This document shows, piece after piece, positions 16,936 to 26,256 of a stretch of 64,000 bases of DNA (positions are counted from its first letter, which is position 1; the number at the start of each line of letters is the position of its first letter). Position numbers and translations under genes: made by a program. This stretch comes from Bacteroides stercorirosoris (GTDB taxonomy: Bacteria; Bacteroidota; Bacteroidia; Bacteroidales; Bacteroidaceae), in assembly GCF_900142015.1 (NCBI RefSeq), contig NZ_FQZN01000016.1, forward strand, positions 1 through 64,000, in the 5' to 3' direction. A model generated the notes under the pieces. It ran no database searches, was not told the origin of the DNA, and saw only the letters and a list, made by a program, of their open reading frames with translations.

Positions 16936-18741
16936 TTACATCGGTAAATTGGCAATTATGTCTTTTGAACATATTGGTAATTTACCCTCTTGCCCCATGT
17001 TTACGAATACTGTGGCGCAGAGTACTGTCCATTGGTCGCCATAAGTCATGGTACTGCTATGGTTGTAACCTAAACAATGCCCGTATTCGTGGAACATAGC
17101 TTGTCGGGGATAGTTATGAGGATTGGATCCCAGTGGTGTTGCATCAAAATAGACTCCGGTATAACAGTAGTTCGCCAATCCGTAAGTGTTGCCGCCTCCC
17201 AGACCGCCGACGCCTGATACGCACCCCAATACGAGTCCTCCATGACTGCGGATTCTCTGGCGTAATGCATCCAGATTGATGGCATTTCCTCCGTTATCCT
17301 TCAGTTTGCCTTCATATTTGTTCATTTCTGTGTTAAACTCTTCGGAAGAGAACATGAAAGCCATATTGATAGCCAATGCTACCCCGTGACGACATAATAA
17401 TGGATTCATGTGTCGCCAGTAAGCGTGTCCGTTATCGGCTGAATAAGCAGAGAAACGGATGAACCACCGGCTGTCTATCTGTTCTATCTTCTTCATATAC
17501 GGATCTTCCGTCCGGATAATAAGCGTGACATCGTCACCGGAAAGTTCCGGTTGTGCAGGTATCACTATCTTTCTGCCGCTGCTGGTGGTGAATGTGCGGT
17601 CAGAACCTACAACTGGCAATGGGAAAGTGGCTTCCATGAAAGGATAGATTACATCGAAATGTGCCAATTCAAGGAACTCAGTACTGATATTATTGAATCG
17701 ACATAGAATCGTCACATCATGGATAGTAACCGGTGAGAAGAATTTAACCAGTAATTGATGTTCATCCGAGATAGATACTTGTAACGGTGCGTTTGCATAA
17801 AAGGAACGGTGCTTGCTGTCATAGAAGATATCTCGTGGCTCGTTGGCTAAAAACATAGTGTCAGTCCGGAAGCGGGAGAAATCTTCTTCACGGATATAAA
17901 GCAATCCGTCCTGGCTTTCCGGATGCCGGTAATCAATGCTGATGTGGGATATACGGCCTGCCTCGATTTTGCAATTGCTGAAGCGGTATTTGTGTACGAA
18001 CGATGTGCCGTCACTGCGGTCTGACTCGATCGTTACAACTCCGGAAAGTGCCTCTTTACTGGGCAATGAGTAAAATGAACGGCTCTCCGTGATGTCATAA
18101 GATTCAATACCTTCCGTACCGGAGTATTCGCCATTTGCACTGAGACCGGTATATATTCCTTCAGCATCATCAAATGTGATGTCGATTTTGCGGATAAAAC
18201 GCCACATATAATCGGACGAGACATTCAAGTCTATATCAACTCTACCTACACATCGCTCCAATGTCACCGTCTGCGATTCCGCAGCTTGTTCCTTGCCAAT
18301 ATGCAGCTCTATTTTTTTGTAAAAATAGACATCGTCAAGAGGGGCTTTTGCCACCTTATTCAGCAGCCAGACGTCTGACAATTGCTCAGGTTCGTTGATC
18401 GTCGCATTTGATTCCGCACTCGTGGTAGCTAGGAATACAACCGTATAGTCACCATATTCCAATCCTTCAATGGTCAGTTTGGAGAAGTCTGCTTCCAGCT
18501 TTTGATACAACGGTTTGAGTATTTCTCCCCGGTCATTGGCAATGGCATACCACATGCGGGCAATCTGTTCCGGTTCACCGTTGCGTGTCCGTATGGCAGA
18601 AGTGTCATCTTCGTGCAATCCAAGAAGAAATGTTACCTGGCCGGAGGCAGGTGGCATGAGACCGTATTCCTGCTCAAGTTCGTTTGAGCAGCTTGCCAGC
18701 AACAATGCCAGAAATAATAGGATTATTTTTGTAATCTTCAT
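16936..18741 (-). CDS. Fimbrillin/FimB-Mfa2-like lipoprotein with C-terminal metzincin-type zinc protease motif
   Basis: A 601-residue lipoprotein with signal peptide and lipobox LLLASC (lipidated cysteine at residue 18). Residues 30-275 have the beta-rich pattern of Bacteroidetes fimbrial anchor and fimbrillin proteins, with LEYGDYTVVFLATT near 95 and CVGRVDIDL near 165. The last 120 residues hold HEYGHCLGYNH at 551-561, an exact HExxHxxGxxH zinc motif, with a nearby methionine (STMTYG) as a possible Met-turn. It appears to be a surface fimbria-associated protein carrying a peptidase domain. It lies 12 bp after the fimbrillin-like gene in the same operon. The N-terminal family call is less secure than the protease motif. 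Confidence 0.75.
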   Translation of the reverse strand: MKITKIILLFLALLLASCSNELEQEYGLMPPASGQVTFLLGLHEDDTSAIRTRNGEPEQIARMWYAIANDRGEILKPLYQKLEADFSKLTIEGLEYGDYTVVFLATTSAESNATINEPEQLSDVWLLNKVAKAPLDDVYFYKKIELHIGKEQAAESQTVTLERCVGRVDIDLNVSSDYMWRFIRKIDITFDDAEGIYTGLSANGEYSGTEGIESYDITESRSFYSLPSKEALSGVVTIESDRSDGTSFVHKYRFSNCKIEAGRISHISIDYRHPESQDGLLYIREEDFSRFRTDTMFLANEPRDIFYDSKHRSFYANAPLQVSISDEHQLLVKFFSPVTIHDVTILCRFNNISTEFLELAHFDVIYPFMEATFPLPVVGSDRTFTTSSGRKIVIPAQPELSGDDVTLIIRTEDPYMKKIEQIDSRWFIRFSAYSADNGHAYWRHMNPLLCRHGVALAINMAFMFSSEEFNTEMNKYEGKLKDNGGNAINLDALRQRIRSHGGLVLGCVSGVGGLGGGNTYGLANYCYTGVYFDATPLGSNPHNYPRQAMFHEYGHCLGYNHSSTMTYGDQWTVLCATVFVNMGQEGKLPICSKDIIANLPM

Positions 18742-18753
18742 AGAATTCCTCCT

Positions 18754-20640
18754 TTATTTTTTTACACAACGTAAGGATGCGAACGCTTCCATCTGCAATT
18801 GTTTTTCGGTGATGGCAGTGGTTTCCTTGCCTTCAAACGGCAACCAGTAAGCCCATGCATAACCACCCGGACAGCCGTTACGTTCGCTTGTCCATAACAC
18901 GGCTCTTTTTCCGAAGGCGGGATTATTGGTGGTAGACTTGTCACCTTTTCCGCCTGCCAAGGGGATGATAAGGTAACGTCCGGTATCTTCTGAAGTAAAT
19001 TTCACATAGTGTTGTGTTCCTGTTACACCGGTCGGGGTAGTCAGGGTTCCTTCGCCAACGTGGAGTGTAGCGGTTATTTTTTCTCCGTTTCCTGCTGTGT
19101 AAGTGCCGGGAATTTCCTGTCCTTTGGGGAGAAGAGAGTTCAGTTCGCTGCGGGTTGGCACACGGTAACCTTCCGGACAAGGCATATGGGTATCGTTTTG
19201 CCAGGGTGCGTCGGCAGTCTGGTTACCCAGATTGTTTGAGGGGCTATATCCTTGCCAGGGGATATACATATACTTCCGTCCATACTGGAACAACCCACCG
19301 ATACTGCTGATCCAACCATTATGGTACATCTCCTCAACAGTAGCACCGTCTAAAGGATATACCTGGTCTTCCAGATCCCGGCTGCGTGCATTGAACGCCA
19401 TCCATGTGCTACCGCCCATTTCAACTGTTTCAATCTGCTTGTCGCTCGGAGCCACACGAATTTCTACATAATCATAAGAGCCGGTCAGCAAAGCATTTTT
19501 TAAATGTACCAGAATTGTATAGCCCAGTCGGCCACTGCCTTGTGCGGCCACTGATACATTGAATGCCGACACTATGCCTTCTGTTTCTTCAGATACCGAC
19601 ATTTCACTGAGATTCACGCCACTATCAGTACCCTCAGTAGTTGATATGTCAATCCGGGTGTCGGAAACAAATGCCAGCTTCATGTCACTGACTCCTGTGG
19701 CGGGTACCTCTACTATATTATTCTCATAATCTACTGTTACTCCTTCCGGAATTTTAGATTGGGAAGCATTAAGCAGGATACGATGCTCCGTATCAGGTTT
19801 CCCGATAATCGTTTCGCCTTCTTCCCAAGGCTTGATTTCGAAGATTCCTTCTACTGTGGCACCTGCATTGAGTACTGACAGTTCGTACACTTTGTTACGT
19901 TCTATACTTGGTAATTGCATTTTTAGTCTGATGGGGATTTCATCGTATGTACCCCGCAGGATGATATTTACAGGACGTGTACTCTCGAAAATGCGGAATA
20001 TTCCCTGTTGTTCTCCACCGAAAGCAGGCTCAAATTTCTTTAAGTAACTTACTGTTTTATCTGATGCGGAAGTGTTTTCGATGAACGGATATGTTTCAGC
20101 CGGAGCATCCTCTACGATTACTTCTTTGATTAATGTTTTGCTGTCTGCTGTGGTATTCAGGTCTATACGGGCTACACCGCGTTTCATGCCAACGTTAATT
20201 TCCTGACCACTGCGTGTTTGGGGAGTACTTTCTAATTCAACAACTGCAGCCATAAAGTCAGGAGCTGAATTCTCGTGCAGTCCTTCGCCGATGGTCATAT
20301 TGCGGAATTCTTCTTCGGTAATGTTTCCTTCCTGAACCGGAAGTGTCACTCCGGTGAGGAAGTATAGCCGTGATCCGTTGAGTGCGGAAATACTGGACTG
20401 GCCATTGGATTCGGGAGTCAATTGTTGCGTTTTGTACAGGTTGCCATCGCTGAACTGGAAAACAGACACATCCCGTAGCTCCTCAGAAGAGTCTGAACCG
20501 GAAGTCGTAATACCTTTTACCACTAATGAATAAGCTTGTTGTTTGCCTTCTCCCTCAGACGGTGCATCGTCTGAGCAGGCGCCTAAAAACAACGTTCCGA
20601 GCAGGGCGGAAACGATGATCTTTTTGTAAGGGTGATTCAT
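18754..20640 (-). CDS. Fimbrillin-like lipoprotein with C-terminal FISUMP-type domain
   Basis: A 628-residue lipoprotein with lipobox LFLGAC (cysteine 22) after a typical signal peptide. The first half is fimbrillin-like: YSLVVKGITTSGSDSSEELR, later NVGMKRGVARIDLNTTADS. The C-terminal 200 residues resemble the Fibrobacter succinogenes major paralogous (FISUMP) domain, with CPEGYRVPTRSELNSLLPKG, GRYLIIPLAGGKG and the closing AFASLRCVKK. It is probably a surface filament subunit or tip adhesin. It is the first gene of a two-gene operon with the metzincin-motif protein. Upstream are a TATTTTTG box and a perfect leader inverted repeat. Confidence 0.8.
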   Translation of the reverse strand: MNHPYKKIIVSALLGTLFLGACSDDAPSEGEGKQQAYSLVVKGITTSGSDSSEELRDVSVFQFSDGNLYKTQQLTPESNGQSSISALNGSRLYFLTGVTLPVQEGNITEEEFRNMTIGEGLHENSAPDFMAAVVELESTPQTRSGQEINVGMKRGVARIDLNTTADSKTLIKEVIVEDAPAETYPFIENTSASDKTVSYLKKFEPAFGGEQQGIFRIFESTRPVNIILRGTYDEIPIRLKMQLPSIERNKVYELSVLNAGATVEGIFEIKPWEEGETIIGKPDTEHRILLNASQSKIPEGVTVDYENNIVEVPATGVSDMKLAFVSDTRIDISTTEGTDSGVNLSEMSVSEETEGIVSAFNVSVAAQGSGRLGYTILVHLKNALLTGSYDYVEIRVAPSDKQIETVEMGGSTWMAFNARSRDLEDQVYPLDGATVEEMYHNGWISSIGGLFQYGRKYMYIPWQGYSPSNNLGNQTADAPWQNDTHMPCPEGYRVPTRSELNSLLPKGQEIPGTYTAGNGEKITATLHVGEGTLTTPTGVTGTQHYVKFTSEDTGRYLIIPLAGGKGDKSTTNNPAFGKRAVLWTSERNGCPGGYAWAYWLPFEGKETTAITEKQLQMEAFASLRCVKK

Positions 20641-20676
20641 GTTTTTTGTAAAATGTTATATTGAATATTGATACTT

Positions 20677-20711
20677 CTTTCGGACTTTTTCCGAAAGCGG
20701 GTGCAAAAATA
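20677..20711 (-). promoter_or_regulatory. Fimbrillin operon -7 box and leader inverted repeat
   Basis: On the - strand, TATTTTTG (20711-20704) fits the TAnnTTTG box. Just downstream, CTTTCGGA and TCCGAAAG (20697-20677) form a perfect 8-bp inverted repeat with a 5-nt spacer, placed at the predicted start of transcription. It could act as a 5' stem-loop on the mRNA or as an operator. No -33 element was recognised. Confidence 0.5.
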
Positions 20712-20764
20712 TATAATTTTTCAATATGAGGAATTCACCTTCCTATAATCTTTATTGCTTTCCT

Positions 20765-20794
20765 TTTGTAATCTCAACACTTTTTGTATCTTTG
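20765..20794 (+). promoter_or_regulatory. Promoter of the hydBAC operon
   Basis: TTTG (20765-20768) and TATCTTTG (20787-20794) are 18 bp apart, near the Bacteroides consensus of 19-21. Transcription should start near 20801, which supports the ATG at 20820 as start codon and rules out the TTG at 20784. Confidence 0.7.
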
Positions 20795-20819
20795 TTCTCA
20801 ACCCCAAATCTATTACAAA

Positions 20820-22727
20820 ATGAAAGTACTAACTATCCATGATCTGAAAATTATCAGGAAAAGGGCAGAAGGCGCGCTCTTGCTACGTGAAGAAAGCAAC
20901 GAGGCGGTTACGGCACAATGCTGTGGGTTGGCATTGGGAACCGGGCATCTGCAAATCCTGATCTGTGGTGGTACAGGTTGCAAGGCATCCGACAGCCACA
21001 TCATTGCTGAACGTCTTCAGCAAGCACTCGAGAGAAATAATATTGCCGACAAGGTGGACGTTATCACTACCGGTTGTTTCGGCTTTTGTGAAAAGGGACC
21101 TATCGTAAAGATTATCCCTGATAACACGTTCTATACCCAGGTGGTGCCTGATGATGCCGACGAGATAGTCGGCGAGCATATCATCGGGGGACGGAAAATA
21201 GAACGGCTGCTCTACATCGATCCGAAGACGGAGAAGACCGTCAGTGACTCCAAGCATATGGACTTCTATCGGAAGCAGATGCGTATAGCACTGCGTAACT
21301 GCGGTTTCATTGATCCGGAAAACATTGAAGAATACATTGCTCTGGATGGTTATATGGCATTGGCAGATAGTCTGCTCCATAAGAAGCCGGAGCAAGTGAT
21401 TGACGTGATAAAACGTTCCGGACTTCGCGGACGCGGTGGTGGTGGTTTCCCCACAGGGAAGAAATGGGAGTTTGCCCATAAGCAACAGGCTGATATGAAA
21501 TATGTGGTGTGTAATGCTGATGAAGGAGACCCCGGTGCCTTTATGGACCGCTCCATCATGGAAGGTGATCCGCACTCCATTGTTGAGGCAATGGCAGTTT
21601 GCGGTTATTCCATCGGTTCTCCGAAAGGATTGGTATATATCCGGGCGGAATATCCGTTGGCCATACAAAGATTGAAAATAGCTATTGCCCAGGCACGTGA
21701 ATACGGGCTGCTGGGAAAGAATATATTCGGTACGGATTTCAGTTTTGATATTGAGATACGTTACGGCGCGGGAGCATTCGTATGTGGTGAGGAAACTGCC
21801 CTGATCCACTCTATGGAAGGGAAGCGCGGTGAACCAACTTTGAAACCTCCTTTCCCTGCCGAAGCCGGTTATTTGGGCAAGCCGACCAATGTGAACAATG
21901 TGGAGACGCTTGCCAATATTCCTATTATTCTGACGAAAGGTGCGGAATGGTTCGCGTCTATCGGCACGGAACGTTCGAAAGGGACAAAAGTATTTGCCTT
22001 GGCCGGTAAGATTAATAACGTCGGCTTGATAGAAGTGCCGATGGGTACGACACTGCGTGAGGTGATTTATGAAATTGGCGGTGGCATTAAGGGAGGAAAG
22101 AAATTCAAGGCTGTGCAGACGGGTGGACCTTCGGGAGGATGCCTGACGGAAAAGCACCTGGACACACCAATTGACTTTGATAACTTGCTGGCGGAAGGCT
22201 CGATGATGGGATCCGGTGGTATGATTGTAATGGATGAAGATGATTGCATGGTTTCTGTGTCACGTTTCTATCTTGATTTTACGGTGGAAGAATCATGCGG
22301 AAAATGTACGCCCTGCCGTATTGGTAACAAGCGTCTGCTGGAACTGCTGAACAAGATAACCGAAGGACGAGGCACGATGAAAGATCTGGATGCACTCTCT
22401 ACATTGGGAAAGGTGATAAAAGATACTGCCTTGTGCGGGCTGGGACAGACTTCACCCAATCCGGTACTGTCTACGCTCAATAACTTTTATGATGAATACG
22501 TGGAGCATGTGAGGGATAAAACCTGCCGGGCGAAGCAGTGCAAATCATTACTGACTTATACCATTAATCCGGAATTGTGCATTGGCTGCCATCTTTGCTT
22601 TAAACATTGTCCGGCGGATGCTATTCTGGGTGATGTGCGCAAACCGCATGTCATCAATCCGGACAAGTGCATCAAGTGCGGCATGTGTATGGCACGCTGT
22701 AAATTCAAAGCAATCAATGTAGTTTAA
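20820..22727 (+). CDS. hydB: Electron-bifurcating [FeFe]-hydrogenase, NADH-binding flavin subunit (HydB/NuoF-like)
   Basis: A 635-residue NuoF-type subunit. From the N-terminus: a thioredoxin-like [2Fe-2S] domain with CGGTGCKAS and TTGCFGFCEKGP (about 40-110); the FMN/NADH core with GRGGGGFPTGKKWEF and CNADEGDPGAFMDR (about 200-250); the [4Fe-4S] motif ESCGKCTPCRIG; and a C-terminal two-cluster ferredoxin (CIGCHLCFKHCPADAI, CIKCGMCMARCKF). The subunit exchanges electrons between NAD(H), ferredoxin and the hydrogenase subunit. The order B-A-C, with gaps of 20 bp each, marks one operon. The chosen ATG follows a good promoter. Confidence 0.93.
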   Translation: MKVLTIHDLKIIRKRAEGALLLREESNEAVTAQCCGLALGTGHLQILICGGTGCKASDSHIIAERLQQALERNNIADKVDVITTGCFGFCEKGPIVKIIPDNTFYTQVVPDDADEIVGEHIIGGRKIERLLYIDPKTEKTVSDSKHMDFYRKQMRIALRNCGFIDPENIEEYIALDGYMALADSLLHKKPEQVIDVIKRSGLRGRGGGGFPTGKKWEFAHKQQADMKYVVCNADEGDPGAFMDRSIMEGDPHSIVEAMAVCGYSIGSPKGLVYIRAEYPLAIQRLKIAIAQAREYGLLGKNIFGTDFSFDIEIRYGAGAFVCGEETALIHSMEGKRGEPTLKPPFPAEAGYLGKPTNVNNVETLANIPIILTKGAEWFASIGTERSKGTKVFALAGKINNVGLIEVPMGTTLREVIYEIGGGIKGGKKFKAVQTGGPSGGCLTEKHLDTPIDFDNLLAEGSMMGSGGMIVMDEDDCMVSVSRFYLDFTVEESCGKCTPCRIGNKRLLELLNKITEGRGTMKDLDALSTLGKVIKDTALCGLGQTSPNPVLSTLNNFYDEYVEHVRDKTCRAKQCKSLLTYTINPELCIGCHLCFKHCPADAILGDVRKPHVINPDKCIKCGMCMARCKFKAINVV

Positions 22728-22747
22728 GGGAACTAAACTGAAAGAAA

Positions 22748-24514
22748 ATGGAAGAAAAACAAATAACCCTGCAAATAGACCGCCATTATATTACCGTGCC
22801 TGAAGGCTCGACTATCCTGGAAGCCGCACGGAAAATCGGTATAGATATACCCACCCTTTGTCATATTGATTTGAAGGGCACTTGCGTTAAGAATAATCCG
22901 GCCTCGTGCCGCATCTGTGTCGTGGAGGTGGAAGGACGTCGTAATCTGGCTCCTGCCTGTGCTACCCGTTGTACAGAAGGAATGGTAGTACGTACCAGTA
23001 CCCTGCGTGTGATGAATGCCCGCAAGGTGGTAGCTGAACTGATACTTTCGGATCATCCGAATGATTGCCTTACCTGTCCGAAGTGCGGCGACTGTGAGTT
23101 GCAGACTTTGGCGTTGCGTTTCAATATCCGGCAGATGCCTTATAATGGTGGGGAGCTTTCGCCTCGTAAGCGTGAAGTCACTTCGTCCATTGTGCGGAAT
23201 ATGGATAAGTGTATATTCTGCAGGCGTTGCGAGAGTGTATGCAATGAAGTACAGACGGTAGGCGCCTTGGGAGCCATTCGCCGTGGTTTCAATACTACCA
23301 TTGCTCCGGCTTTCGATAAGATGATGAGTGACAGTGAATGTACTTATTGCGGACAATGTGTAGCTGTTTGTCCGGTAGGGGCATTGACGGAACGCGATCA
23401 TACCAACCGTCTGTTGCTGGATTTGGAAAATCCGGATAAGGTGGTCATTGTACAGACTGCTCCGGCCGTTCGTGCGGCTCTGGGAGAAGAGTTCGGACTG
23501 CCTGCCGGGACGTTGGTAACGGGAAAGATGGTATACGCTCTTCGTGAATTGGGCTTTGATTATGTATTTGATACAGACTTTGCCGCCGACCTTACCATCA
23601 TGGAAGAGGGTGCCGAGATATTGAACCGTCTGACACGTTATATGAACGGGGATAAATCCGTTCGCCTGCCTATCCTGACTTCATGCTGCCCGGCATGGGT
23701 GAACTTCTTTGAACATCATTTCCCCGATATGCTTGATATTCCTTCTACGGCACGCTCGCCGCAGCAGATGTTCGGTAGCATTGCCAAGACATTTTGGGCG
23801 GAGAAGATGGGCATCCCGCGTGAAAAGCTGGTAGTGGTATCAATTATGCCTTGTCTGGCAAAGAAGTATGAGTGCGACCGCAATGAGTTTAAGACAGATG
23901 GCAGTCCGGACGTGGATTATTCTATTTCCACCCGCGAGCTGGCACGGCTTATCAGACGGGCTAACGTAGGCTTTACGCTACTGACAGATAAGGAGTTCGA
24001 TCAGCCGATGGGAGCTTCAACGGGTGCAGGTGTCATCTTTGGAACGACCGGTGGTGTGATGGAAGCAGCATTGCGTTCGGTTTATGAGATTTATACCGGA
24101 CGGACATTGGAGAATGTGAACTTTGAGCAGGTGCGTGGCCTGGCCGGTGTGCGCCGTGCAACGATTGATCTGGATGGCTTTGAACTGAAAGTGGGTATTG
24201 CCCATGGTCTGGGTAATGCACGCCATCTGCTGGAAGATATTCGCCACGGGCGGAATGAGTATCATGTGATTGAGATTATGGCATGTCCGGGGGGCTGTAT
24301 CGGTGGTGGCGGACAACCGTTGCATCATGGCAACTCGGAAGTGCTGTATGCACGTGCCAATGCACTGTACCGGGAAGATGCACAGAAGCCTTTGCGCAAG
24401 TCGCATGAGAATCCGTACATCAAGACGTTGTACGAGGAATATCTGGGCAAACCGCTGAGTGAGACTGCAGAACGGTTGCTGCATACGCATTATTTCAATA
24501 AGGCGATTGATTAA
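22748..24514 (+). CDS. hydA: [FeFe]-hydrogenase catalytic subunit (HydA, group A)
   Basis: A 588-residue hydrogenase. It has an N-terminal [2Fe-2S] domain (GTCVKNNPASCRICVVEVEG), a His-ligated [4Fe-4S] segment (DHPNDCLTCPKCGDCELQ), two [4Fe-4S] motifs (CIFCRRCESVC, CTYCGQCVAVCPVGAL), and the H-cluster domain with TSCCPAW, MPCLAKKYE and MACPGGCIGGGGQ. These three motifs supply the four cysteines of the H-cluster. It should reduce protons, or oxidise H2, coupled to NADH and ferredoxin with HydB and HydC. All ligand residues look intact. The maturases are encoded convergently next door. Confidence 0.95.
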   Translation: MEEKQITLQIDRHYITVPEGSTILEAARKIGIDIPTLCHIDLKGTCVKNNPASCRICVVEVEGRRNLAPACATRCTEGMVVRTSTLRVMNARKVVAELILSDHPNDCLTCPKCGDCELQTLALRFNIRQMPYNGGELSPRKREVTSSIVRNMDKCIFCRRCESVCNEVQTVGALGAIRRGFNTTIAPAFDKMMSDSECTYCGQCVAVCPVGALTERDHTNRLLLDLENPDKVVIVQTAPAVRAALGEEFGLPAGTLVTGKMVYALRELGFDYVFDTDFAADLTIMEEGAEILNRLTRYMNGDKSVRLPILTSCCPAWVNFFEHHFPDMLDIPSTARSPQQMFGSIAKTFWAEKMGIPREKLVVVSIMPCLAKKYECDRNEFKTDGSPDVDYSISTRELARLIRRANVGFTLLTDKEFDQPMGASTGAGVIFGTTGGVMEAALRSVYEIYTGRTLENVNFEQVRGLAGVRRATIDLDGFELKVGIAHGLGNARHLLEDIRHGRNEYHVIEIMACPGGCIGGGGQPLHHGNSEVLYARANALYREDAQKPLRKSHENPYIKTLYEEYLGKPLSETAERLLHTHYFNKAID

Positions 24515-24534
24515 CTTATTAAAACGGAGAAACT

Positions 24535-25011
24535 ATGTCAGATATCAAATTAGCCTGTGACGTTGCCGAACAAGTGCGTGCTATTTGTGACAAGCATGGC
24601 AACCAGCCGGGCGAACTTATCAATATACTTCATGAAGCGCAGCATCTGCACGGCTATCTGCCGGAAGAGATGCAGCGCCTGATTGCTGCAAAGCTGAATG
24701 TTCCGGTGTCGCGTGTGTATGGTGTGGTAACATTCTATACTTTCTTTACGATGACTCCTAAAGGTAAACATCCTATTTCGGTGTGTATGGGAACGGCGTG
24801 CTACGTACGTGGTTCGGAGAAATTGCTTGAGGAATTCAAGCGCGTGCTGGGTATCGAAGTAGGGGAGACTACACCGGACGGGAAGTTTTCACTCGATTGC
24901 CTGCGTTGTGTAGGAGCGTGCGGGCTGGCACCGGTGGTGATGATTGGGGAGAAGGTGTATGGAAGGTTACAGGCGGTGGATGTGAAGAAAGTACTGGAGG
25001 AGTTGGAATAG
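24535..25011 (+). CDS. hydC: Bifurcating hydrogenase [2Fe-2S] subunit (HydC/NuoE-like)
   Basis: A 158-residue thioredoxin-fold ferredoxin of the NuoE family. The four cluster cysteines lie in CMGTACYVRG and LDCLRCVGACGLAP (about 85-125). The N-terminal helical part contains LINILHEAQHLHGYLPEEMQ, typical of NuoE. It passes electrons within the HydABC complex. It is the last gene of the + strand operon and is followed after 22 bp by a strong hairpin terminator shared with hydF. Confidence 0.93.
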   Translation: MSDIKLACDVAEQVRAICDKHGNQPGELINILHEAQHLHGYLPEEMQRLIAAKLNVPVSRVYGVVTFYTFFTMTPKGKHPISVCMGTACYVRGSEKLLEEFKRVLGIEVGETTPDGKFSLDCLRCVGACGLAPVVMIGEKVYGRLQAVDVKKVLEELE

Positions 25012-25033
25012 TAACTTCCCGGAAAAAGGAGTG

Positions 25034-25069
25034 TGTTCTCCGGGCAAATAATCATTCACCCGGAGAACA
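25034..25069. terminator. Bidirectional terminator between hydC and hydF
   Basis: TGTTCTCCGGG (25034-25044) pairs perfectly with CCCGGAGAACA (25059-25069) around a 14-nt loop. It sits in the 59-bp gap between convergent operons and ends 1 nt before the hydF stop codon. Confidence 0.8.
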
Positions 25070-25070
25070 T

Positions 25071-26252
25071 TTAATAACTGATCTTATCAAGTATCCCACT
25101 TAAATGTGCAATTGCTATTCCATAATTTGTCATCGGCACTTTCTGTGTCTTTGCCTGCTCGATGCGGCTCAGTACATATTTGCGGTTGAACATGCAGGCA
25201 CCGCAATGGATAATCAGATTGTATCCGGATAAATCCTCAGGGAAATCATTTCCCGAAACGATATCTATCTTTAATCTTTCGCCGATTCTTTTCCGCAACA
25301 GGCGGGGGAGTTTTACTCTTCCTATGTCTTCTGTCAGTGGGGCATGCGTACAGGCTTCGGCTATCAGTACATGTGATTGCTCTGTGAGGCCATCGATAGC
25401 GGCGGCGCTTTCCACGTAATAATGTATATCTCCTTTGTAACCGGCAAAGAGTACGGAGAAAGAAGTGAGACGGCTTTCTGCCGGTTTCTGTTGATAGACA
25501 GTCTGAAATACTTGCGAGTCTGTAATAATCAGTTGGGGTGGAGAGGCGAGCGCACGTAATGTATCTCCCAATTTATCGGTGGTGCAACTCATGACCAGAC
25601 ATTTCCGGTCCAGTAATTCGCGGATAGTCTGCACTTGGGGGAGAATCAGACGTCCTTTAGGGGCCTGAATATCTTGAGGCATGACTAATAATACCACATC
25701 TCCTTCCTTTACCAGATTCCCGGTGATGGTTTGTTCTCCGAAGTCAGCAGGAAGTTTCTCTAGGATAGTGCGATGAATTTCGTGGATGCCGGTACCACTT
25801 TTGGCACTTACAATGACGGGATGTTCTCCGTAAACTTTTTCAATCTGTGCAGCCCGGGACCCAATGTCGGGGCGAATATCGGATTTATTAAGGATGAGTA
25901 CTACGGGGATATTCCGCTCTTTCAGGCGTTTTATCCATACTTGTTCTTCTTCATCTCCATTTTCGCAAAGGAACAGGGCGATGTCTGTTTTCTCTATGAC
26001 TTTCAGGGTACGCTCCACGCGCATTTCTCCCAGTTCACCTTCGTCATCAAATCCCGGAGTGTCTATGAATAGGCAGGGGCCGAAAGGATAAATTTCCATC
26101 GCTTTCGTAACCGGGTCCGTAGTGGTGCCGGGCGTGGGGGAGACGAGGACGGTATCTTGCCCCGTCAGTGCGTTGACAAGACTGGATTTACCACTGTTCC
26201 GCCGTCCGAAGAGGGCGATTTGCAGGCGGTTGGCGTTAGGAGTTTGGTTCAT
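25071..26252 (-). CDS. hydF: [FeFe]-hydrogenase H-cluster maturation GTPase HydF
   Basis: A 393-residue three-domain maturase. The N-terminal GTPase domain has FGRRNSGKSSLVNALTGQ (P-loop, about 14-30), DTPGFDDEGE and LNKSD. A central dimerisation domain follows, and the C-terminal domain carries EACTHAP (about 297-303) and HCGACMFN (about 352), the cysteine and histidine pattern that binds a [4Fe-4S] cluster. HydF is the scaffold that receives the diiron precursor and delivers it to HydA. It is last in the operon, 4 bp after hydG. Confidence 0.95.
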   Translation of the reverse strand: MNQTPNANRLQIALFGRRNSGKSSLVNALTGQDTVLVSPTPGTTTDPVTKAMEIYPFGPCLFIDTPGFDDEGELGEMRVERTLKVIEKTDIALFLCENGDEEEQVWIKRLKERNIPVVLILNKSDIRPDIGSRAAQIEKVYGEHPVIVSAKSGTGIHEIHRTILEKLPADFGEQTITGNLVKEGDVVLLVMPQDIQAPKGRLILPQVQTIRELLDRKCLVMSCTTDKLGDTLRALASPPQLIITDSQVFQTVYQQKPAESRLTSFSVLFAGYKGDIHYYVESAAAIDGLTEQSHVLIAEACTHAPLTEDIGRVKLPRLLRKRIGERLKIDIVSGNDFPEDLSGYNLIIHCGACMFNRKYVLSRIEQAKTQKVPMTNYGIAIAHLSGILDKISY

Positions 26253-26256
26253 AGGC

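Noticed and set aside
20784..20819. An upstream TTG start for hydB
   Set aside because: It overlaps the predicted -7 box, so it would lie outside the transcript.
20883..22157. A long antisense open frame (424 codons) opposite hydB
   Set aside because: It is the shadow of a strongly coding gene with intact motifs on the other strand; the protein lacks any domain and is rich in histidine and threonine in the way antisense frames often are.
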